Below are positions 16,669 to 25,313 of a DNA stretch of 38,997 bases, piece after piece (within the stretch, counting starts at the first letter, position 1; every line of letters begins with the position of its first letter). Both the position numbers and the translations under genes were made by a program. The notes below the pieces were generated by a model. The model worked only from the letters and a program-made list of their open reading frames with translations. It was not told where the DNA came from and did no database searches. Origin of the DNA: Gammaproteobacteria bacterium (GTDB taxonomy: Bacteria; Pseudomonadota; Gammaproteobacteria; Steroidobacterales; Steroidobacteraceae); NCBI GenBank assembly GCA_024642505.1, contig JAHEAZ010000018.1:1-38997 (forward strand), given 5' to 3'.

Positions 16669-17360
16669 TGCGGCAGCTGCCGCTCGGCGTCCAGCTGGCG
16701 GTCTCGTCGCGCTTCGAGACGTTTCGCGCCGGACACAACCTGGCGGCGATCGAGGAGCTGTGCGCGCTCGGACGCGCTCCCGGTCAGGTACCGTTGTGGC
16801 TGTGTGGCGCCGAGGGCACCGGCAAGACCCACCTCCTGCAGGCCGCCGTCGTTCGCCTGAGCGAGCGCGGCTCCGCCGCCGCCTACCTGCCGCTCGAGCG
16901 CTGCGCCGGGCTCGGGCCGAGCCTTCTTGACGGATTCGAGCAGCTGGATGCAGTCCTGCTCGACGACCTGGAGCGGATCGCCGGCGATCCACTGTGGGAG
17001 GGCGCGTTGTTTACCCTGCACAACGAGCTACAGGAGCAGGGCGGACGATTGGTCGTTGCGGCCCGCTTGCCGCCAGCCGCGTTGCCGTGGCAGCTGGCGG
17101 ATCTGCGCTCGCGCGTCGCAGCGTCGAGCGTACATACGCTCAAGCCGTTGCCGGAGCAAGACCAGGCCGAGGCGCTACTGGCGCGTGCGGCCGCGCGCGG
17201 CCTGGAAATTCCTGCAGAGACGCTCAGCTACCTGCTCCGGCACGCCCCGCGGGACTTTGGCGCACTGTGCCGGTTGCTGGATCGGCTCGACGACGCGTCC
17301 CTGGCCACGCAGAGGCGCCTGACAGTGCCGCTTGCGCGTGAGGTCCTTGAAGGGCCCTGA
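16668..17360 (+). CDS. hda: DnaA regulatory inactivator Hda
   Basis: Hda, bound to the sliding clamp, stimulates ATP hydrolysis by DnaA after initiation (RIDA) and so prevents extra rounds of replication. The 230-residue protein has the N-terminal clamp-binding motif QLPLGVQL (residues 3-10), Walker A GAEGTGKT (47-54), Walker B AVLLDDLERIAG, and the AAA+ lid with LPEQDQAEALLARAA and LRHAPRDFGALCRLLDRLD. I used ATG 16668, which overlaps the upstream stop as TGATG; a GTG at 16665 is equally possible and adds one residue. It ends the operon, 12 bp from a convergent gene. Confidence 0.95.
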   Translation: MRQLPLGVQLAVSSRFETFRAGHNLAAIEELCALGRAPGQVPLWLCGAEGTGKTHLLQAAVVRLSERGSAAAYLPLERCAGLGPSLLDGFEQLDAVLLDDLERIAGDPLWEGALFTLHNELQEQGGRLVVAARLPPAALPWQLADLRSRVAASSVHTLKPLPEQDQAEALLARAAARGLEIPAETLSYLLRHAPRDFGALCRLLDRLDDASLATQRRLTVPLAREVLEGP

Positions 17361-17372
17361 ATCCGCAGGTTG

Positions 17373-17723
17373 TCAGTGGCGCGGCATTGTCCTGAGCGCC
17401 GCAACCACGGCGGCCAGCGCCAGGAACGAGAGCAAGGCCGACAGGGCTGCCAGGCCGCGGGCCCCAGGGTTGGCAACCAGTTCGGTCAGCGACCACGCCA
17501 GCCCGGGCGTCAGGGTCAATGGCGCCCAGCGGTAAGTGCGCCGCTGGTTCAAGGCCAGTCCAGCCACCGGCAGCAGCAACGGTCCGACCGTCAATACGGC
17601 GAGCGTGATGCCGGCCATGGCGTCCCTGCCAGCCAAAGACCAGCCCAGAAGTGCGATTGCGAGGGCGAGCCACAGGACCAGGACTGCGAGACGTGCCCGG
17701 CGGAAGCTCCGCTCATCGTTCAA
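17373..17723 (-). CDS. DUF2069 small membrane protein
   Basis: The 116-residue protein is almost entirely membrane: about four hydrophobic helices with short loops, including LNQRRTYRWAPLTLTPGL between the second and third and LAALSALLSFLALAAVVAAL at the end. It matches DUF2069, an uncharacterised inner-membrane family usually found next to wrbA in Gammaproteobacteria. The start is TTG at 17723, overlapping the wrbA stop as TTGA; no ATG is available in frame. Function is unknown; the steady link with WrbA suggests a role near quinone redox at the membrane (inference). Confidence 0.88.
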   Translation of the reverse strand: MNDERSFRRARLAVLVLWLALAIALLGWSLAGRDAMAGITLAVLTVGPLLLPVAGLALNQRRTYRWAPLTLTPGLAWSLTELVANPGARGLAALSALLSFLALAAVVAALRTMPRH

Positions 17724-18328
17724 GCAATCCCTCCCGCGTCCTTGATCGCCAGCGCAAGTCGCGCGATTCTCCTTCCCAGCACCTGCGCAGCCGAACGTTC
17801 CTCCGCAGACAGCTGCGGGCGGTTCTCGTCACCCGCGACGTGGCTTGCGCCGTAGGGTGTGCCGCCACTTTGGGTGGCGGATACCGCCTTCTCCGTGAAC
17901 GGTACCCCGACCAGCACCATCCCGTGATGCAGCAGGGGCAACATCATCGACAACAGCGTGCTTTCCTGGCCGCCGTGCATGGTCTGTCCCGAGGTAAAGA
18001 CGCCTGCGGGCTTTCCGGCCAGCGTCCCAGCCAGCCACTGGGCTGCGGTCCGGTCCAGAAAGACCTTGAGTGGCGCTGCCATGTTGCCGAAACGAACCGG
18101 GCTACCGAGCACCAGCCCGGCGCATTCTTCGAGGTCACGGGGTTCCGCGTAGGGGGCGCCGCTTGCCGGAACCGGTGGGAGTGCAACTTCGGTGGCCGGG
18201 GCAACCGGGGGAACGGTGCGCAATCGGACGCTTGCGCCCTCGACGCTGTCGATGCCGCGGGCGACCTGGCGGGCGAGCTCGGCGGTGCCGCCGTAGCGCG
18301 AATAGAACAGAACCAGGATCTCGGTCAT
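17720..18328 (-). CDS. wrbA: NAD(P)H:quinone oxidoreductase, WrbA family
   Basis: WrbA is a tetrameric FMN flavodoxin-like enzyme that reduces quinones by two electrons, avoiding semiquinone radicals. The 202-residue protein has the FMN phosphate loop YSRYGGTAELA, then GSPVRFGNMAAPLKVFLDRTA, TSGQTMHGGQESTLLSMM, LHHGMVLVGVPF and GGTPYGASHVAGDENRP, all typical of WrbA. The ATG at 18328 follows a strong GAGGAAA site. It is divergent from a lipoprotein gene, with a 173-bp gap containing a very stable GC hairpin, and is coupled downstream to DUF2069. Confidence 0.95.
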   Translation of the reverse strand: MTEILVLFYSRYGGTAELARQVARGIDSVEGASVRLRTVPPVAPATEVALPPVPASGAPYAEPRDLEECAGLVLGSPVRFGNMAAPLKVFLDRTAAQWLAGTLAGKPAGVFTSGQTMHGGQESTLLSMMLPLLHHGMVLVGVPFTEKAVSATQSGGTPYGASHVAGDENRPQLSAEERSAAQVLGRRIARLALAIKDAGGIA

Positions 18329-18393
18329 CGCTTCGTTTCCTCAATAGTTGCGCTCGGTTGAGCGGACTTGTCCGGTTGGTGCCAAGCATAAGC

Positions 18394-18416
18394 GGCGCGC
18401 GCGCAACGCGCGCGCC
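18394..18416. repeat. perfect 10-bp GC inverted repeat between wrbA and lipoprotein gene
   Basis: GGCGCGCGCG, a 3-base CAA loop and CGCGCGCGCC form a perfect hairpin of pure G/C in the 173-bp divergent gap. No T-run follows on either strand. The alternating CG track is the type that can adopt Z-DNA under negative supercoiling. It lies about 66 bp upstream of wrbA and 86 bp upstream of the lipoprotein start. Confidence 0.7.
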
Positions 18417-18501
18417 CGAAGCGGCACCCGGGAGTCCTTGACGGGCGGCTTTGGCCGCTGTTAGTTTCAGCGTAGTTTTTCTCCGCTGTTCAAATGGTTA
18501 C

Positions 18502-18786
18502 ATGAAGAAAATCGTCGCTATCTGCCTGTTGGCCATGGCTGCCTGCGCGGCTGCGCCCGTGCAGGAGATGAGCGACGCGCGACAGGCGGTTCGCGCCGCA
18601 CTGGCTGCCGGTGCCCAGGAGCGTGCGCCGGCCGAGGTGGCGGCAGCACAGCAGCTGATCGACGAGGCGCAGCAGCAGCTGCAACGCCATGAGTACCGAC
18701 AGGCCGGCGATACGGCCGTCGAGGCGCGCCAGCAGGCGCTCCGTGCGCTGGAGATTTCGCGCGAGGCCGCCGCGGCCGGGCGCTGA
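18502..18786 (+). CDS. small DUF4398 lipoprotein
   Basis: The 94-residue precursor has a lysine-rich start (MKKI), a hydrophobic core and a likely lipobox AMAAC with Cys15 as the lipidated residue; Met at -3 is unusual but tolerated. The mature part is one long alanine/glutamine-rich helix (EVAAAQQLIDEAQQQLQRHE, then YRQAGDTAVEARQQALRA) matching DUF4398, and should form a coiled coil. Such proteins are anchored to the outer membrane and resemble small murein-lipoprotein-like structural factors, but no function is proven. It precedes acylphosphatase by 18 bp. A TTGACG at 18438-18443 might serve as its -35, with no convincing -10. Confidence 0.86.
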   Translation: MKKIVAICLLAMAACAAAPVQEMSDARQAVRAALAAGAQERAPAEVAAAQQLIDEAQQQLQRHEYRQAGDTAVEARQQALRALEISREAAAAGR

Positions 18787-18804
18787 GCGGCGAAGCCGGA
18801 TTCC

Positions 18805-19095
18805 ATGGCCGTAAAGCAGGTCGCCCGTCAGGCAATGGTTCACGGGCGCGTCCAGGGCGTCTGGTACCGCGCAAGCACTGCCGAAAGGGCGCGGGACCTG
18901 GGACTGCGTGGTCATGCCCGGAACCTCGAGGACGGTACCGTGGAGGTGTTGGCCATCGGTCCGGCGCCGGCGGTCGATGAGTTGCTTGAGTGGCTGTGGC
19001 AGGGTCCGCCGCTTGCCAAGGTCACACGGGTAGAGGTGCAGGAAATCGACGCCGAGGCGGTTGCCGCCGGGACCGGGAAATTCTCAACGCGTTGA
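18805..19095 (+). CDS. acyP: acylphosphatase
   Basis: The 96-residue protein is a standard-size acylphosphatase, a small alpha/beta enzyme that hydrolyses carboxyl-phosphate bonds such as those in acetyl phosphate and carbamoyl phosphate. The phosphate-binding loop VHGRVQGVWYRAS contains the catalytic arginine, and the catalytic asparagine is in GHARNLEDGTVEV. The C-terminal extension after the usual strand is short. It probably shares a message with the lipoprotein gene and ends 7 bp from the convergent transglycosylase gene. Confidence 0.95.
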   Translation: MAVKQVARQAMVHGRVQGVWYRASTAERARDLGLRGHARNLEDGTVEVLAIGPAPAVDELLEWLWQGPPLAKVTRVEVQEIDAEAVAAGTGKFSTR

Positions 19096-19097
19096 AC

Positions 19098-19139
19098 CGT
19101 GCTCAGCGGTGCCAGCGTGACTCGAGCCGGCTGAGCACG
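19098..19139. repeat. 10-bp inverted repeat at convergent gene ends
   Basis: CGTGCTCAGC (19098-19107) and GCTGAGCACG (19130-19139) are perfect inverted arms around a 22-base loop. The left arm covers the stop codon of the transglycosylase gene and the acyP 3' end. It could act as a bidirectional terminator or 3' RNA-stabilising stem for both converging messages, although no T-run is present. Confidence 0.55.
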
Positions 19140-19711
19140 AGGTCGGGATACGTGCGTTGCCCCAGGCTGCCGTTGTAGCGCGCCAGGGCCCGGCGGTAGT
19201 CACCCTTCTCGCGCTCCATGTAATACGCCAGGATGCTGGTGCCCATGCGGATATTCAGCTCGACGTCAATCAGATCCTGGGTCTCGAGTCCGAGCTGATT
19301 GGGCCAGAACGGCATGACCTGCATCAGCCCGATCGCGCCCGCGTAGGACACGGCGAAGGGATCGAACGCGCTCTCGACGTCGATCACTGCCAGCACCAGT
19401 TGGGGCCGCTCACGCAGCATGTGGTGCTTGTTGGACTCGCAGTGGACTGCCTCGAGGATCCGGCGGGCCGCCGCCCCTGGATCGTCACCCAGTCTCAGGT
19501 CGGTCGGCTTCTGTTTCAGGCGACTTTCGACCCGCGGCTGCATTTGCGTGTACCAGACGATGTCGTCGTACTTGTCGTCGAAACAGGGTCGCGCCGTAAT
19601 GGCTGCCTCGATGACCTCACGGAGGCCCGGGTCGCGCTGCCCATCGGCCATTGATGGCAAGGAGACAATTGCCGCCGCCAGGATCAGAACTTTCCCCAAC
19701 ACGGTTTTCAT
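19103..19711 (-). CDS. exported lytic transglycosylase, Slt family 1-like
   Basis: The 202-residue protein has a signal peptide (hydrophobic residues 5-20, cleavage near SMA-DG) and a C-terminal goose-lysozyme-like SLT domain. The catalytic glutamate is E113 in VIDVESAFDPFAVSYAGAIG, followed by GLMQVMPFW and the ARYNGSLG motif near the end. It should cleave peptidoglycan glycan strands to 1,6-anhydromuramyl products in the periplasm. The N-terminal part (REVIEAAITARPCFDDKYDD) is an uncharacterised helical region. ATG 19711, 22 bp after proS, is preceded closely by GGAAG. The order proS-transglycosylase is seen in related genomes. Confidence 0.92.
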   Translation of the reverse strand: MKTVLGKVLILAAAIVSLPSMADGQRDPGLREVIEAAITARPCFDDKYDDIVWYTQMQPRVESRLKQKPTDLRLGDDPGAAARRILEAVHCESNKHHMLRERPQLVLAVIDVESAFDPFAVSYAGAIGLMQVMPFWPNQLGLETQDLIDVELNIRMGTSILAYYMEREKGDYRRALARYNGSLGQRTYPDLVLSRLESRWHR

Positions 19712-19733
19712 GACTTCCGGGTGGTTCCGCACA

Positions 19734-21446
19734 TCAGCGGCCACCGAGGCGCTCCCGGATCGCCGTTGCCGCATCCTCGAGTGGCAGATCCTCGTTTTCG
19801 GTTGCGCGGCGGTGCCGATACTCAAGCTTGCCGGAATCGAGACCCCGCTCCGCCACCACGACCCGATGCGGGATCCCCACCAGTTCCGCGTCAGCAAACT
19901 TGACTCCCGGACGCGCATCGCGGTCGTCGAGCAGTACGTCCACGCCTGCCTCGATCAGCTGGTCGTAGAGTCGCTCGGCGGTGTCGCGCACCCGCGCGGA
20001 CTTGGCCCAGTTGAGGCCGATGATCGCCACGGCGAACGGCGCAATCGGCTCGGGCCAGATGATGCCTCGATCGTCGTGATTTTGTTCGATCGCCGCGGCA
20101 ACCACGCGCGTCACGCCGATCCCGTAGCAGCCCATGGCCATGGAGACGCTCTTGCCCTGCTCATCGAGAACCGTGGCGCCCAGTGCTTCGCTGTACTTGC
20201 ACCCGAGCTGGAAGATATGGCCGACCTCGATGCCGCGGGCGATCCGTAGTCGGCCGCTGCCGCTCGGGCTGGGGTCGCCTGCGACTGCGTTGCGAAGGTC
20301 GACCGCGCGGGGTTCGGGCAGGTCGCGACCCCAGTTGACCCCGGTGAGGTGGGCGTCGCGCTCGTTCGCACCGCAGGCAAAGTCGGTAAGCTGCAGTGCC
20401 GAGTGATCCGCGTAGACCGGGCAATCCAGGCCGACCGGCCCGATGAACCCGGCCTCGCAGCCGGTCGCCGCCAGTATCTGCGCAGGCTGGGCCATCCGGA
20501 GCGGACTGGCGACACCCGGCAGCTTCTGCGCCTTGACGGCGTTGAGCTCGTGATCGCCCCGAACAATCAGGCCGACCAGGCCGCCATCGTCGGATTCCAC
20601 CAGCAAGGTCTTGACCAGCTGTGCCGGACGCAGCTTCAGGAACTCACTCACCTCCGCAATTGTCCGTGCGCCCGGCGTTGCGACCTTGGTCAGCGTCTCA
20701 GTCCCGTCAGGTCGTGGTGCGGTGGGCGGCAGGGCGGCGGCCATCTCCAGGTTGGCGGCGTAGTCGTCGGCGTCGGAAAAGACGATGGCGTCCTCCCCTG
20801 AGCTGGCCAGCACGTGAAATTCCTGCGACGCGCTGCCGCCGATGGCTCCTGTGTCAGCCAGCACTGCCCGGAAATCCAGCTGCATCCTCGTGAAGATGGC
20901 CGTGTACGCCGCGTGCATGCGTTGGTAACCCTGCTCGAGTGAGGCCGCGTCGACATGGAAGCTGTAGGCGTCCTTCATCAGGAATTCGCGCGCGCGCATG
21001 ACCCCGAATCGCGGCCTGATTTCGTCCCGGAACTTGGTCTGGATCTGGTAGAAATTGACCGGCAACTGCCGGTAGGACTTGAGTTCGCGCCGCGCGATGT
21101 CGGTGATGACCTCCTCATGGGTCGGACCGAGCACCATGTCGCGGCCGTGCCGATCCTTGAATCGCAGCAGCTCGGGGCCGAATTGGTCCCAGCGCCCGGA
21201 TTCGACCCACAGCTCTCCCGGCTGCGCGACCGGCATCGAGACCTCGAGGGCCCCGGCGCGATCCATTTCCTCGCGAATGATCTGCTCGACCTTGCGCAGC
21301 ACCCGGAGCCCCAGCGGCATCCAGGTATACAGCCCGCCCGCCAGCCTGCGGATCAGGCCGGCCCGCAACATCAGCTGGTGGCTGACCACCTCGGCATCAG
21401 CGGGCACTTCCTTGAGGTTCTGGATCGGGTAGGAGGAAAGACGCAT
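19734..21446 (-). CDS. proS: prolyl-tRNA synthetase
   Basis: ProRS charges tRNA with proline. The 570-residue protein is the bacterial type, with class II motifs (motif 2 around [21 protein letters not shown], in which [17 protein letters not shown] is diagnostic; motif 3 around [13 protein letters not shown]) and an inserted YbaK-like editing domain between them (about residues 230-390, with [15 protein letters not shown]), which removes mischarged alanine. A C-terminal anticodon-binding domain follows ([32 protein letters not shown]). ATG 21446 has GAGG upstream at a good distance. It is divergent from pssA. Confidence 0.97.
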   Translation of the reverse strand: MRLSSYPIQNLKEVPADAEVVSHQLMLRAGLIRRLAGGLYTWMPLGLRVLRKVEQIIREEMDRAGALEVSMPVAQPGELWVESGRWDQFGPELLRFKDRHGRDMVLGPTHEEVITDIARRELKSYRQLPVNFYQIQTKFRDEIRPRFGVMRAREFLMKDAYSFHVDAASLEQGYQRMHAAYTAIFTRMQLDFRAVLADTGAIGGSASQEFHVLASSGEDAIVFSDADDYAANLEMAAALPPTAPRPDGTETLTKVATPGARTIAEVSEFLKLRPAQLVKTLLVESDDGGLVGLIVRGDHELNAVKAQKLPGVASPLRMAQPAQILAATGCEAGFIGPVGLDCPVYADHSALQLTDFACGANERDAHLTGVNWGRDLPEPRAVDLRNAVAGDPSPSGSGRLRIARGIEVGHIFQLGCKYSEALGATVLDEQGKSVSMAMGCYGIGVTRVVAAAIEQNHDDRGIIWPEPIAPFAVAIIGLNWAKSARVRDTAERLYDQLIEAGVDVLLDDRDARPGVKFADAELVGIPHRVVVAERGLDSGKLEYRHRRATENEDLPLEDAATAIRERLGGR

Positions 21447-21532
21447 GAATGGCCTCGACGCGGTCAGGAGGGCCGCTTATGGTGAGTATCTTAGGCGGAG
21501 GCTCCCTATCGTGCCATGCTGCGGATCACGCG

Positions 21533-21561
21533 TTGTGACGCCGCCACGGGAACCCTATCAT
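21533..21561 (+). promoter_or_regulatory. pssA: sigma-70-type promoter for pssA operon
   Basis: TTGTGA (21533-21538) and TATCAT (21556-21561) are separated by exactly 17 bp. This is the best promoter match in the window. Transcription would start near 21568, which leaves a 44-base leader if pssA starts at ATG 21612, but only about 14 bases, with the Shine-Dalgarno cut, if it starts at GTG 21582. Confidence 0.6.
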
Positions 21562-21611
21562 GCGGTTAAGGGACGGCAATCGTGTCGTCCGGCCGCCCGC
21601 GGACCCGAAAG

Positions 21612-22382
21612 ATGAACCTGCAGCAAGAACCAGCCAACACCCGCCGCGGCATCTACCTGCTGCCGAACCTGTTGACCACCGGCTGCCTGTTTTTCGGCTT
21701 CTATGCCATCGTTGCCGCAATTGACGGCAATTTCGAACGCGCCGGGATCGCGATCTTCGTGGCCATGGTATTCGATGGGCTCGACGGCCGCGTGGCGCGG
21801 CTGACAGGCACCGAGACCGTATTCGGCAAGGAGTTCGACAGTCTTGCTGACATGGTCGCCTTCGGGCTCGCGCCGGCGATCGTGTGCTACCAGTGGGGCG
21901 TGGCCCGGATCGCGGAGTACGGTGCAGCCTGGGGCCGTTTCGGATGGATTGCGGCTTTTTTCTACGCGGCTGCGGCGGCCATGCGTTTGGCCCGCTTCAA
22001 CGCGCGTGCCGCGACCGCTGATAAACGTTATTTCGAGGGCCTGCCGAGTCCGTCTGCCGCGGCCATTGTCGCCGCCTTCGTCTGGCTGGCCCATAAGTAC
22101 GACCTCGAGGGGCTCTACGGGCTGGTGCTGGCATTCACGGTGACGGCCACCGCGGGTGCGCTGATGGTCAGCCGCTTCTCCTATCCAAGCTTCAAGGACA
22201 GGGCTGCCGGAGAGCGGGTTCGCTATTCGCGTTTCCTGATCGTGCCGGTGGTATTTGCCCTCATCGCCCTCGACCCGCCGTTGATGCTCTTCGGGCTGTT
22301 CGCCGGATACGCCATTTCGGCGCCCCTGGTATGGCTGTGGCGGCGGACGCGCCGCCGTCCACGAAGACCCATTCGGGACTAG
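21612..22382 (+). CDS. pssA: CDP-diacylglycerol-serine O-phosphatidyltransferase
   Basis: PssA joins CDP-diacylglycerol and serine to make phosphatidylserine, the precursor of phosphatidylethanolamine. The 256-residue integral membrane protein is the type II, CDP-alcohol form: after RRGIYLLPNLLTTGCLFFGF comes the signature DGLDGRVARLTGT and then EFDSLADMVAFGLAP, with all aspartates present, and about eight hydrophobic helices. I chose ATG 21612 because the upstream promoter would start transcription near 21568; the in-frame GTG at 21582, with AAGGGA before it, remains possible and adds ten residues. It leads a run with the uracil-DNA glycosylase, 4 bp downstream. Confidence 0.93.
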   Translation: MNLQQEPANTRRGIYLLPNLLTTGCLFFGFYAIVAAIDGNFERAGIAIFVAMVFDGLDGRVARLTGTETVFGKEFDSLADMVAFGLAPAIVCYQWGVARIAEYGAAWGRFGWIAAFFYAAAAAMRLARFNARAATADKRYFEGLPSPSAAAIVAAFVWLAHKYDLEGLYGLVLAFTVTATAGALMVSRFSYPSFKDRAAGERVRYSRFLIVPVVFALIALDPPLMLFGLFAGYAISAPLVWLWRRTRRRPRRPIRD

Positions 22383-22386
22383 CCGC

Positions 22387-23064
22387 GTGGCACGCCATCG
22401 CCTGGAGTACCTGGAAGCCCTGGGCGTCGTCGCCTATGAGCCGCGGCTGGCTGCCCGGGCCGGGAAAGAAGGAGGGTGCCCGGCTGCCACGGACCCGACG
22501 CTCATGGATTGGGACGGACTCGCGGCGACAGTCCAGGGTTGCCGCTGCTGCGAACTGTGCGCCGGCCGTACCCAGACGGTATTTGGAGTAGGCGACCGAC
22601 ACGCGCGCCTGATGGTCATCGGGGAAGCGCCTGGCGCAGAGGAGGATCGGCAGGGCGAGCCTTTCGTCGGGCGTGCCGGCAGGCTCCTGAATGCCATGCT
22701 CAGGGCTGCAGGCCTTTCGCGCGAGCAGGTCTACATCGCCAATATCCTCAAGTGCAGGCCACCGCAAAACCGCGATCCAAAGCCTGTGGAAGTGGCGCAG
22801 TGCCTTCCGTACCTGCTTCGCCAGGTCGAGCTGGTGGCACCGGCGCTCGTGCTGTGTGTCGGGCGGATCGCGGCGCAAAGCCTGCTGGCGACTGACTCGA
22901 CCCTCGGTCGCATGCGCGGCAGGCTCCATCAGCTGCAATCAGGGGTGCCTGTCCTGGTGACCTACCATCCGGCCTATCTGCTGCGCGCGCCGGGCGAGAA
23001 GCGCAAGGCCTGGGAAGACCTGAAGCGGGTGATGGAGGTGCTCGGCGATGGCCACAGCGCGTGA
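22387..23064 (+). CDS. family 4 uracil-DNA glycosylase with [4Fe-4S] cluster
   Basis: The 225-residue enzyme removes uracil from DNA, as in the thermostable family 4 glycosylases. It has motif 1 [17 protein letters not shown], the motif [16 protein letters not shown], and motif 2 YHPAYLLR. Cluster ligands are visible as C55 and C58 (CCELC), C123 and C139, with the 16-residue spacing typical of the family. A poorly conserved N-terminal segment of about 45 residues precedes the domain. The start is GTG at 22387, 4 bp after pssA; an ATG at residue 40 would also leave the catalytic domain intact, so the exact start is not certain. It overlaps rimI by 17 bp. Confidence 0.92.
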   Translation: MARHRLEYLEALGVVAYEPRLAARAGKEGGCPAATDPTLMDWDGLAATVQGCRCCELCAGRTQTVFGVGDRHARLMVIGEAPGAEEDRQGEPFVGRAGRLLNAMLRAAGLSREQVYIANILKCRPPQNRDPKPVEVAQCLPYLLRQVELVAPALVLCVGRIAAQSLLATDSTLGRMRGRLHQLQSGVPVLVTYHPAYLLRAPGEKRKAWEDLKRVMEVLGDGHSA

Positions 23065-23545
23065 CGAGCTGAGCAGGCCGGTCTGCCACTTTCGCCCGAT
23101 GACGGCGGACGACGTGGCTTCCGTGGTGGCGCTCGAGAACGCGGTTTACCCGTTTCCCTGGAGCGTACAGATCTTCCGGGATTGCCTGCGCGTGGGCTAT
23201 GACTGCTGGATCATCGACGCCGACCCGCGCGTGGCCGGCTATGGGGTCATGTCGATGGGTGCAGGGGAGTGCCATATCCTGAATCTCTGCGTGACCCCGG
23301 ACTTGCGCCGCCGCGGCGTCGGCAGGGCCCTGCTGACCATGCTGCTGCGCCGGGCGCGTCGCGCTGGGATGCTCCATGCCTTCCTTGAGGTCAGGCCGAG
23401 CAACCCGTCTGCAATTGCGCTCTACGAGGACATGGGCTTCGAGCGCATTGGACTGAGGCGCGGCTACTACCAGGCCGCAGGTGGACGCGAGGATGCGGTC
23501 GTATTCCGCAAGGCCCTCGACGTGCTGCCGGCGGACGGGCCGTAA
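23048..23545 (+). CDS. rimI: ribosomal protein S18-alanine N-acetyltransferase
   Basis: RimI acetylates the N-terminal alanine of ribosomal protein S18. The 165-residue GNAT-fold protein has [20 protein letters not shown] at the start, the acetyl-CoA loop [10 protein letters not shown] (87-92 core), the conserved Glu115 in [19 protein letters not shown] and the Tyr near the C-terminal strand in RRGYYQ. GNAT proteins look alike, so the S18 substrate rests on the RimI-type pattern and on usual context. The start lies inside the glycosylase gene (17-bp overlap), so expression is tied to it. Confidence 0.9.
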   Translation: MATARDELSRPVCHFRPMTADDVASVVALENAVYPFPWSVQIFRDCLRVGYDCWIIDADPRVAGYGVMSMGAGECHILNLCVTPDLRRRGVGRALLTMLLRRARRAGMLHAFLEVRPSNPSAIALYEDMGFERIGLRRGYYQAAGGREDAVVFRKALDVLPADGP

Positions 23546-23615
23546 TGCGGTAGAATCCGCGGCCCTGTCGGCCTCGGGGCCGGTCACCAGTCATATCAAC
23601 CGCCAAAGAACTGCC

Positions 23616-25211
23616 ATGGATCCGCTCGCGCCAGAAATCTCCAGGCGACGCACTTTCGCCATCATTTCGCACCCGGATGCCGGCAAGACCACGCTGACCG
23701 AGAAGTTGCTGCTGTTCGGCGGCGCGATCCAGATGGCGGGCACCGTCAAGGGTCGCAAGGCGGCGCGGCATGCAACCTCCGACTGGATGCGGCTCGAGCA
23801 GCAGCGGGGGATTTCGGTGACCAGCTCGGTGATGCAGTTCCCGTACCAGGAGCGAATCGTCAACCTGCTCGATACCCCCGGTCACGAGGACTTCTCCGAG
23901 GACACCTATCGCACGCTGACCGCGGTTGACTCGGCCTTGATGGTGATCGACTGCGCCAAGGGCGTCGAGGCGCGGACCATCAAGCTGATGGAGGTCTGCC
24001 GGCTGCGCGATACTCCGATCATGACCTTCATCAACAAGCTCGACCGGGAAGGCCGGGAGCCGATGGAGCTGTTGGATGAAATCGAGAAGGTTCTCGGCAT
24101 AGTATGCGCGCCGATCACCTGGCCAATCGGCATGGGGCGGGCCCTGAAGGGGATCTACCACCTGCTGGAGGACCGGATCTACGCCTACGATGCCGCCGAG
24201 TCGGGTCGGATGGGGCGCAACCTGATCATCGACGGCCTGGACTCCGCGGCGGCCGGCGAGTTCCTGGGCGATGACGCCGCGGCGTTTCGCGAGGAGGTGG
24301 AACTGGTCAAGGGCGCAGCGCCGGCCTTCGATCTGGCGCTGTACCTGGCGGCACGCCAGACTCCTGTCTTCTTTGGTTCGGCCATCAGCAATTTCGGCGT
24401 GGAGGAACTGCTGTCGTTTTTTGTCGTACACGCGCCATCGCCGATGCCACGTCATACGACCATACGCACCGTCGAGGCAACCGAGCGACAACTCACGGGC
24501 TTCGTCTTCAAGATCCAGGCGAACATGGATCCGGCCCACAGGGACCGCATTGCCTTCATGCGGATCTGCTCCGGCCGCTACCTCCGCGGCATGCGCCTGA
24601 GGCACGTGCGCCTTGGCAAGGAAGTCCGCATTGCGGATGCGTTGACCTTCATGGCCTCGGACCGCGAGCGTGCCGAAGAGGCGTTCGCCGGCGACATCAT
24701 CGGCCTGCACAATCACGGCACGATCAACATCGGTGACACATTTACCGAAGGTGAATCGCTGATGTTCACGGGCATACCGAACTTCGCTCCGGAGATCTTC
24801 CGGCGCGCCGTCTTGAAGGACCCGCTGCGCATGAAGGCCCTGCAGAAGGGGCTCGACCAGCTATGCGAGGAAGGCGCCACACAGTTGTTCAAGCCGCTTC
24901 GGAACAACGACCTGATTCTCGGTGCAGTCGGGCAGCTTCAGTTCGATGTGGTCGCGTTCAGGCTGGCGGACGAATATGGCGTGCAGTGTGCGTTCGAGCC
25001 GATCAATGTCGCAACTGCCCGCTGGGTCTACTGCACGGATCAGAGGAAGCTGGGAGAGTTCCGCAGCCGTGCCCATGACAACCTCGCCGTGGACCATGCG
25101 GGGCAGCTGGTCTACCTGGCTCCGACCCGTATTAATCTGGAGCTCGCCATCGAGCGGGCGCCGGACGTAATTTTCCGCGAGACACGCGAGCACCTTGCGC
25201 ATGTCGCCTGA
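23616..25211 (+). CDS. prfC: peptide chain release factor 3
   Basis: RF3 is a GTPase that ejects RF1/RF2 from the ribosome after termination. The 531-residue protein has the P-loop SHPDAGKTT (18-26), the RF3-specific [10 protein letters not shown], switch [24 protein letters not shown] (86-93), NKLDRE (140-145) and the C-terminal RF3 domain ([14 protein letters not shown]). ATG 23616 matches family starts; the longer open frame upstream runs through rimI. A TAGAAT at 23551-23556 is a possible -10 element but lacks a -35, so readthrough from rimI is also possible. Confidence 0.97.
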   Translation: MDPLAPEISRRRTFAIISHPDAGKTTLTEKLLLFGGAIQMAGTVKGRKAARHATSDWMRLEQQRGISVTSSVMQFPYQERIVNLLDTPGHEDFSEDTYRTLTAVDSALMVIDCAKGVEARTIKLMEVCRLRDTPIMTFINKLDREGREPMELLDEIEKVLGIVCAPITWPIGMGRALKGIYHLLEDRIYAYDAAESGRMGRNLIIDGLDSAAAGEFLGDDAAAFREEVELVKGAAPAFDLALYLAARQTPVFFGSAISNFGVEELLSFFVVHAPSPMPRHTTIRTVEATERQLTGFVFKIQANMDPAHRDRIAFMRICSGRYLRGMRLRHVRLGKEVRIADALTFMASDRERAEEAFAGDIIGLHNHGTINIGDTFTEGESLMFTGIPNFAPEIFRRAVLKDPLRMKALQKGLDQLCEEGATQLFKPLRNNDLILGAVGQLQFDVVAFRLADEYGVQCAFEPINVATARWVYCTDQRKLGEFRSRAHDNLAVDHAGQLVYLAPTRINLELAIERAPDVIFRETREHLAHVA

Positions 25212-25242
25212 CCCGGGGGCTGCCAGGCACTGCACGGGAACT

Positions 25243-25257
25243 GTCCCCAAGGGGGAC
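25243..25257. repeat. short hairpin with repeated CTGTCC motif after prfC
   Basis: GTCCCC, AAG, GGGGAC form a 6-bp stem inside a stretch where CTGTCC occurs twice (25241 and 25257 onward). It lies 31 bp beyond the prfC stop in the 102-bp gap before the MFS gene. It has the look of a REP-like or degraded palindromic element, or a weak terminator without a T-run. A single copy in one window cannot prove a repeat family. Confidence 0.35.
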
Positions 25258-25313
25258 TGTCCGCTTCCGCGGTGGCTTGAGGCTTGTCCGTGCGTCTCGG
25301 CAAAGGACCTTTC

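Noticed and set aside
23391-24716. 441-codon minus-strand frame opposite prfC and rimI
   Set aside because: Complete overlap with two confident plus-strand genes; no domain seen.
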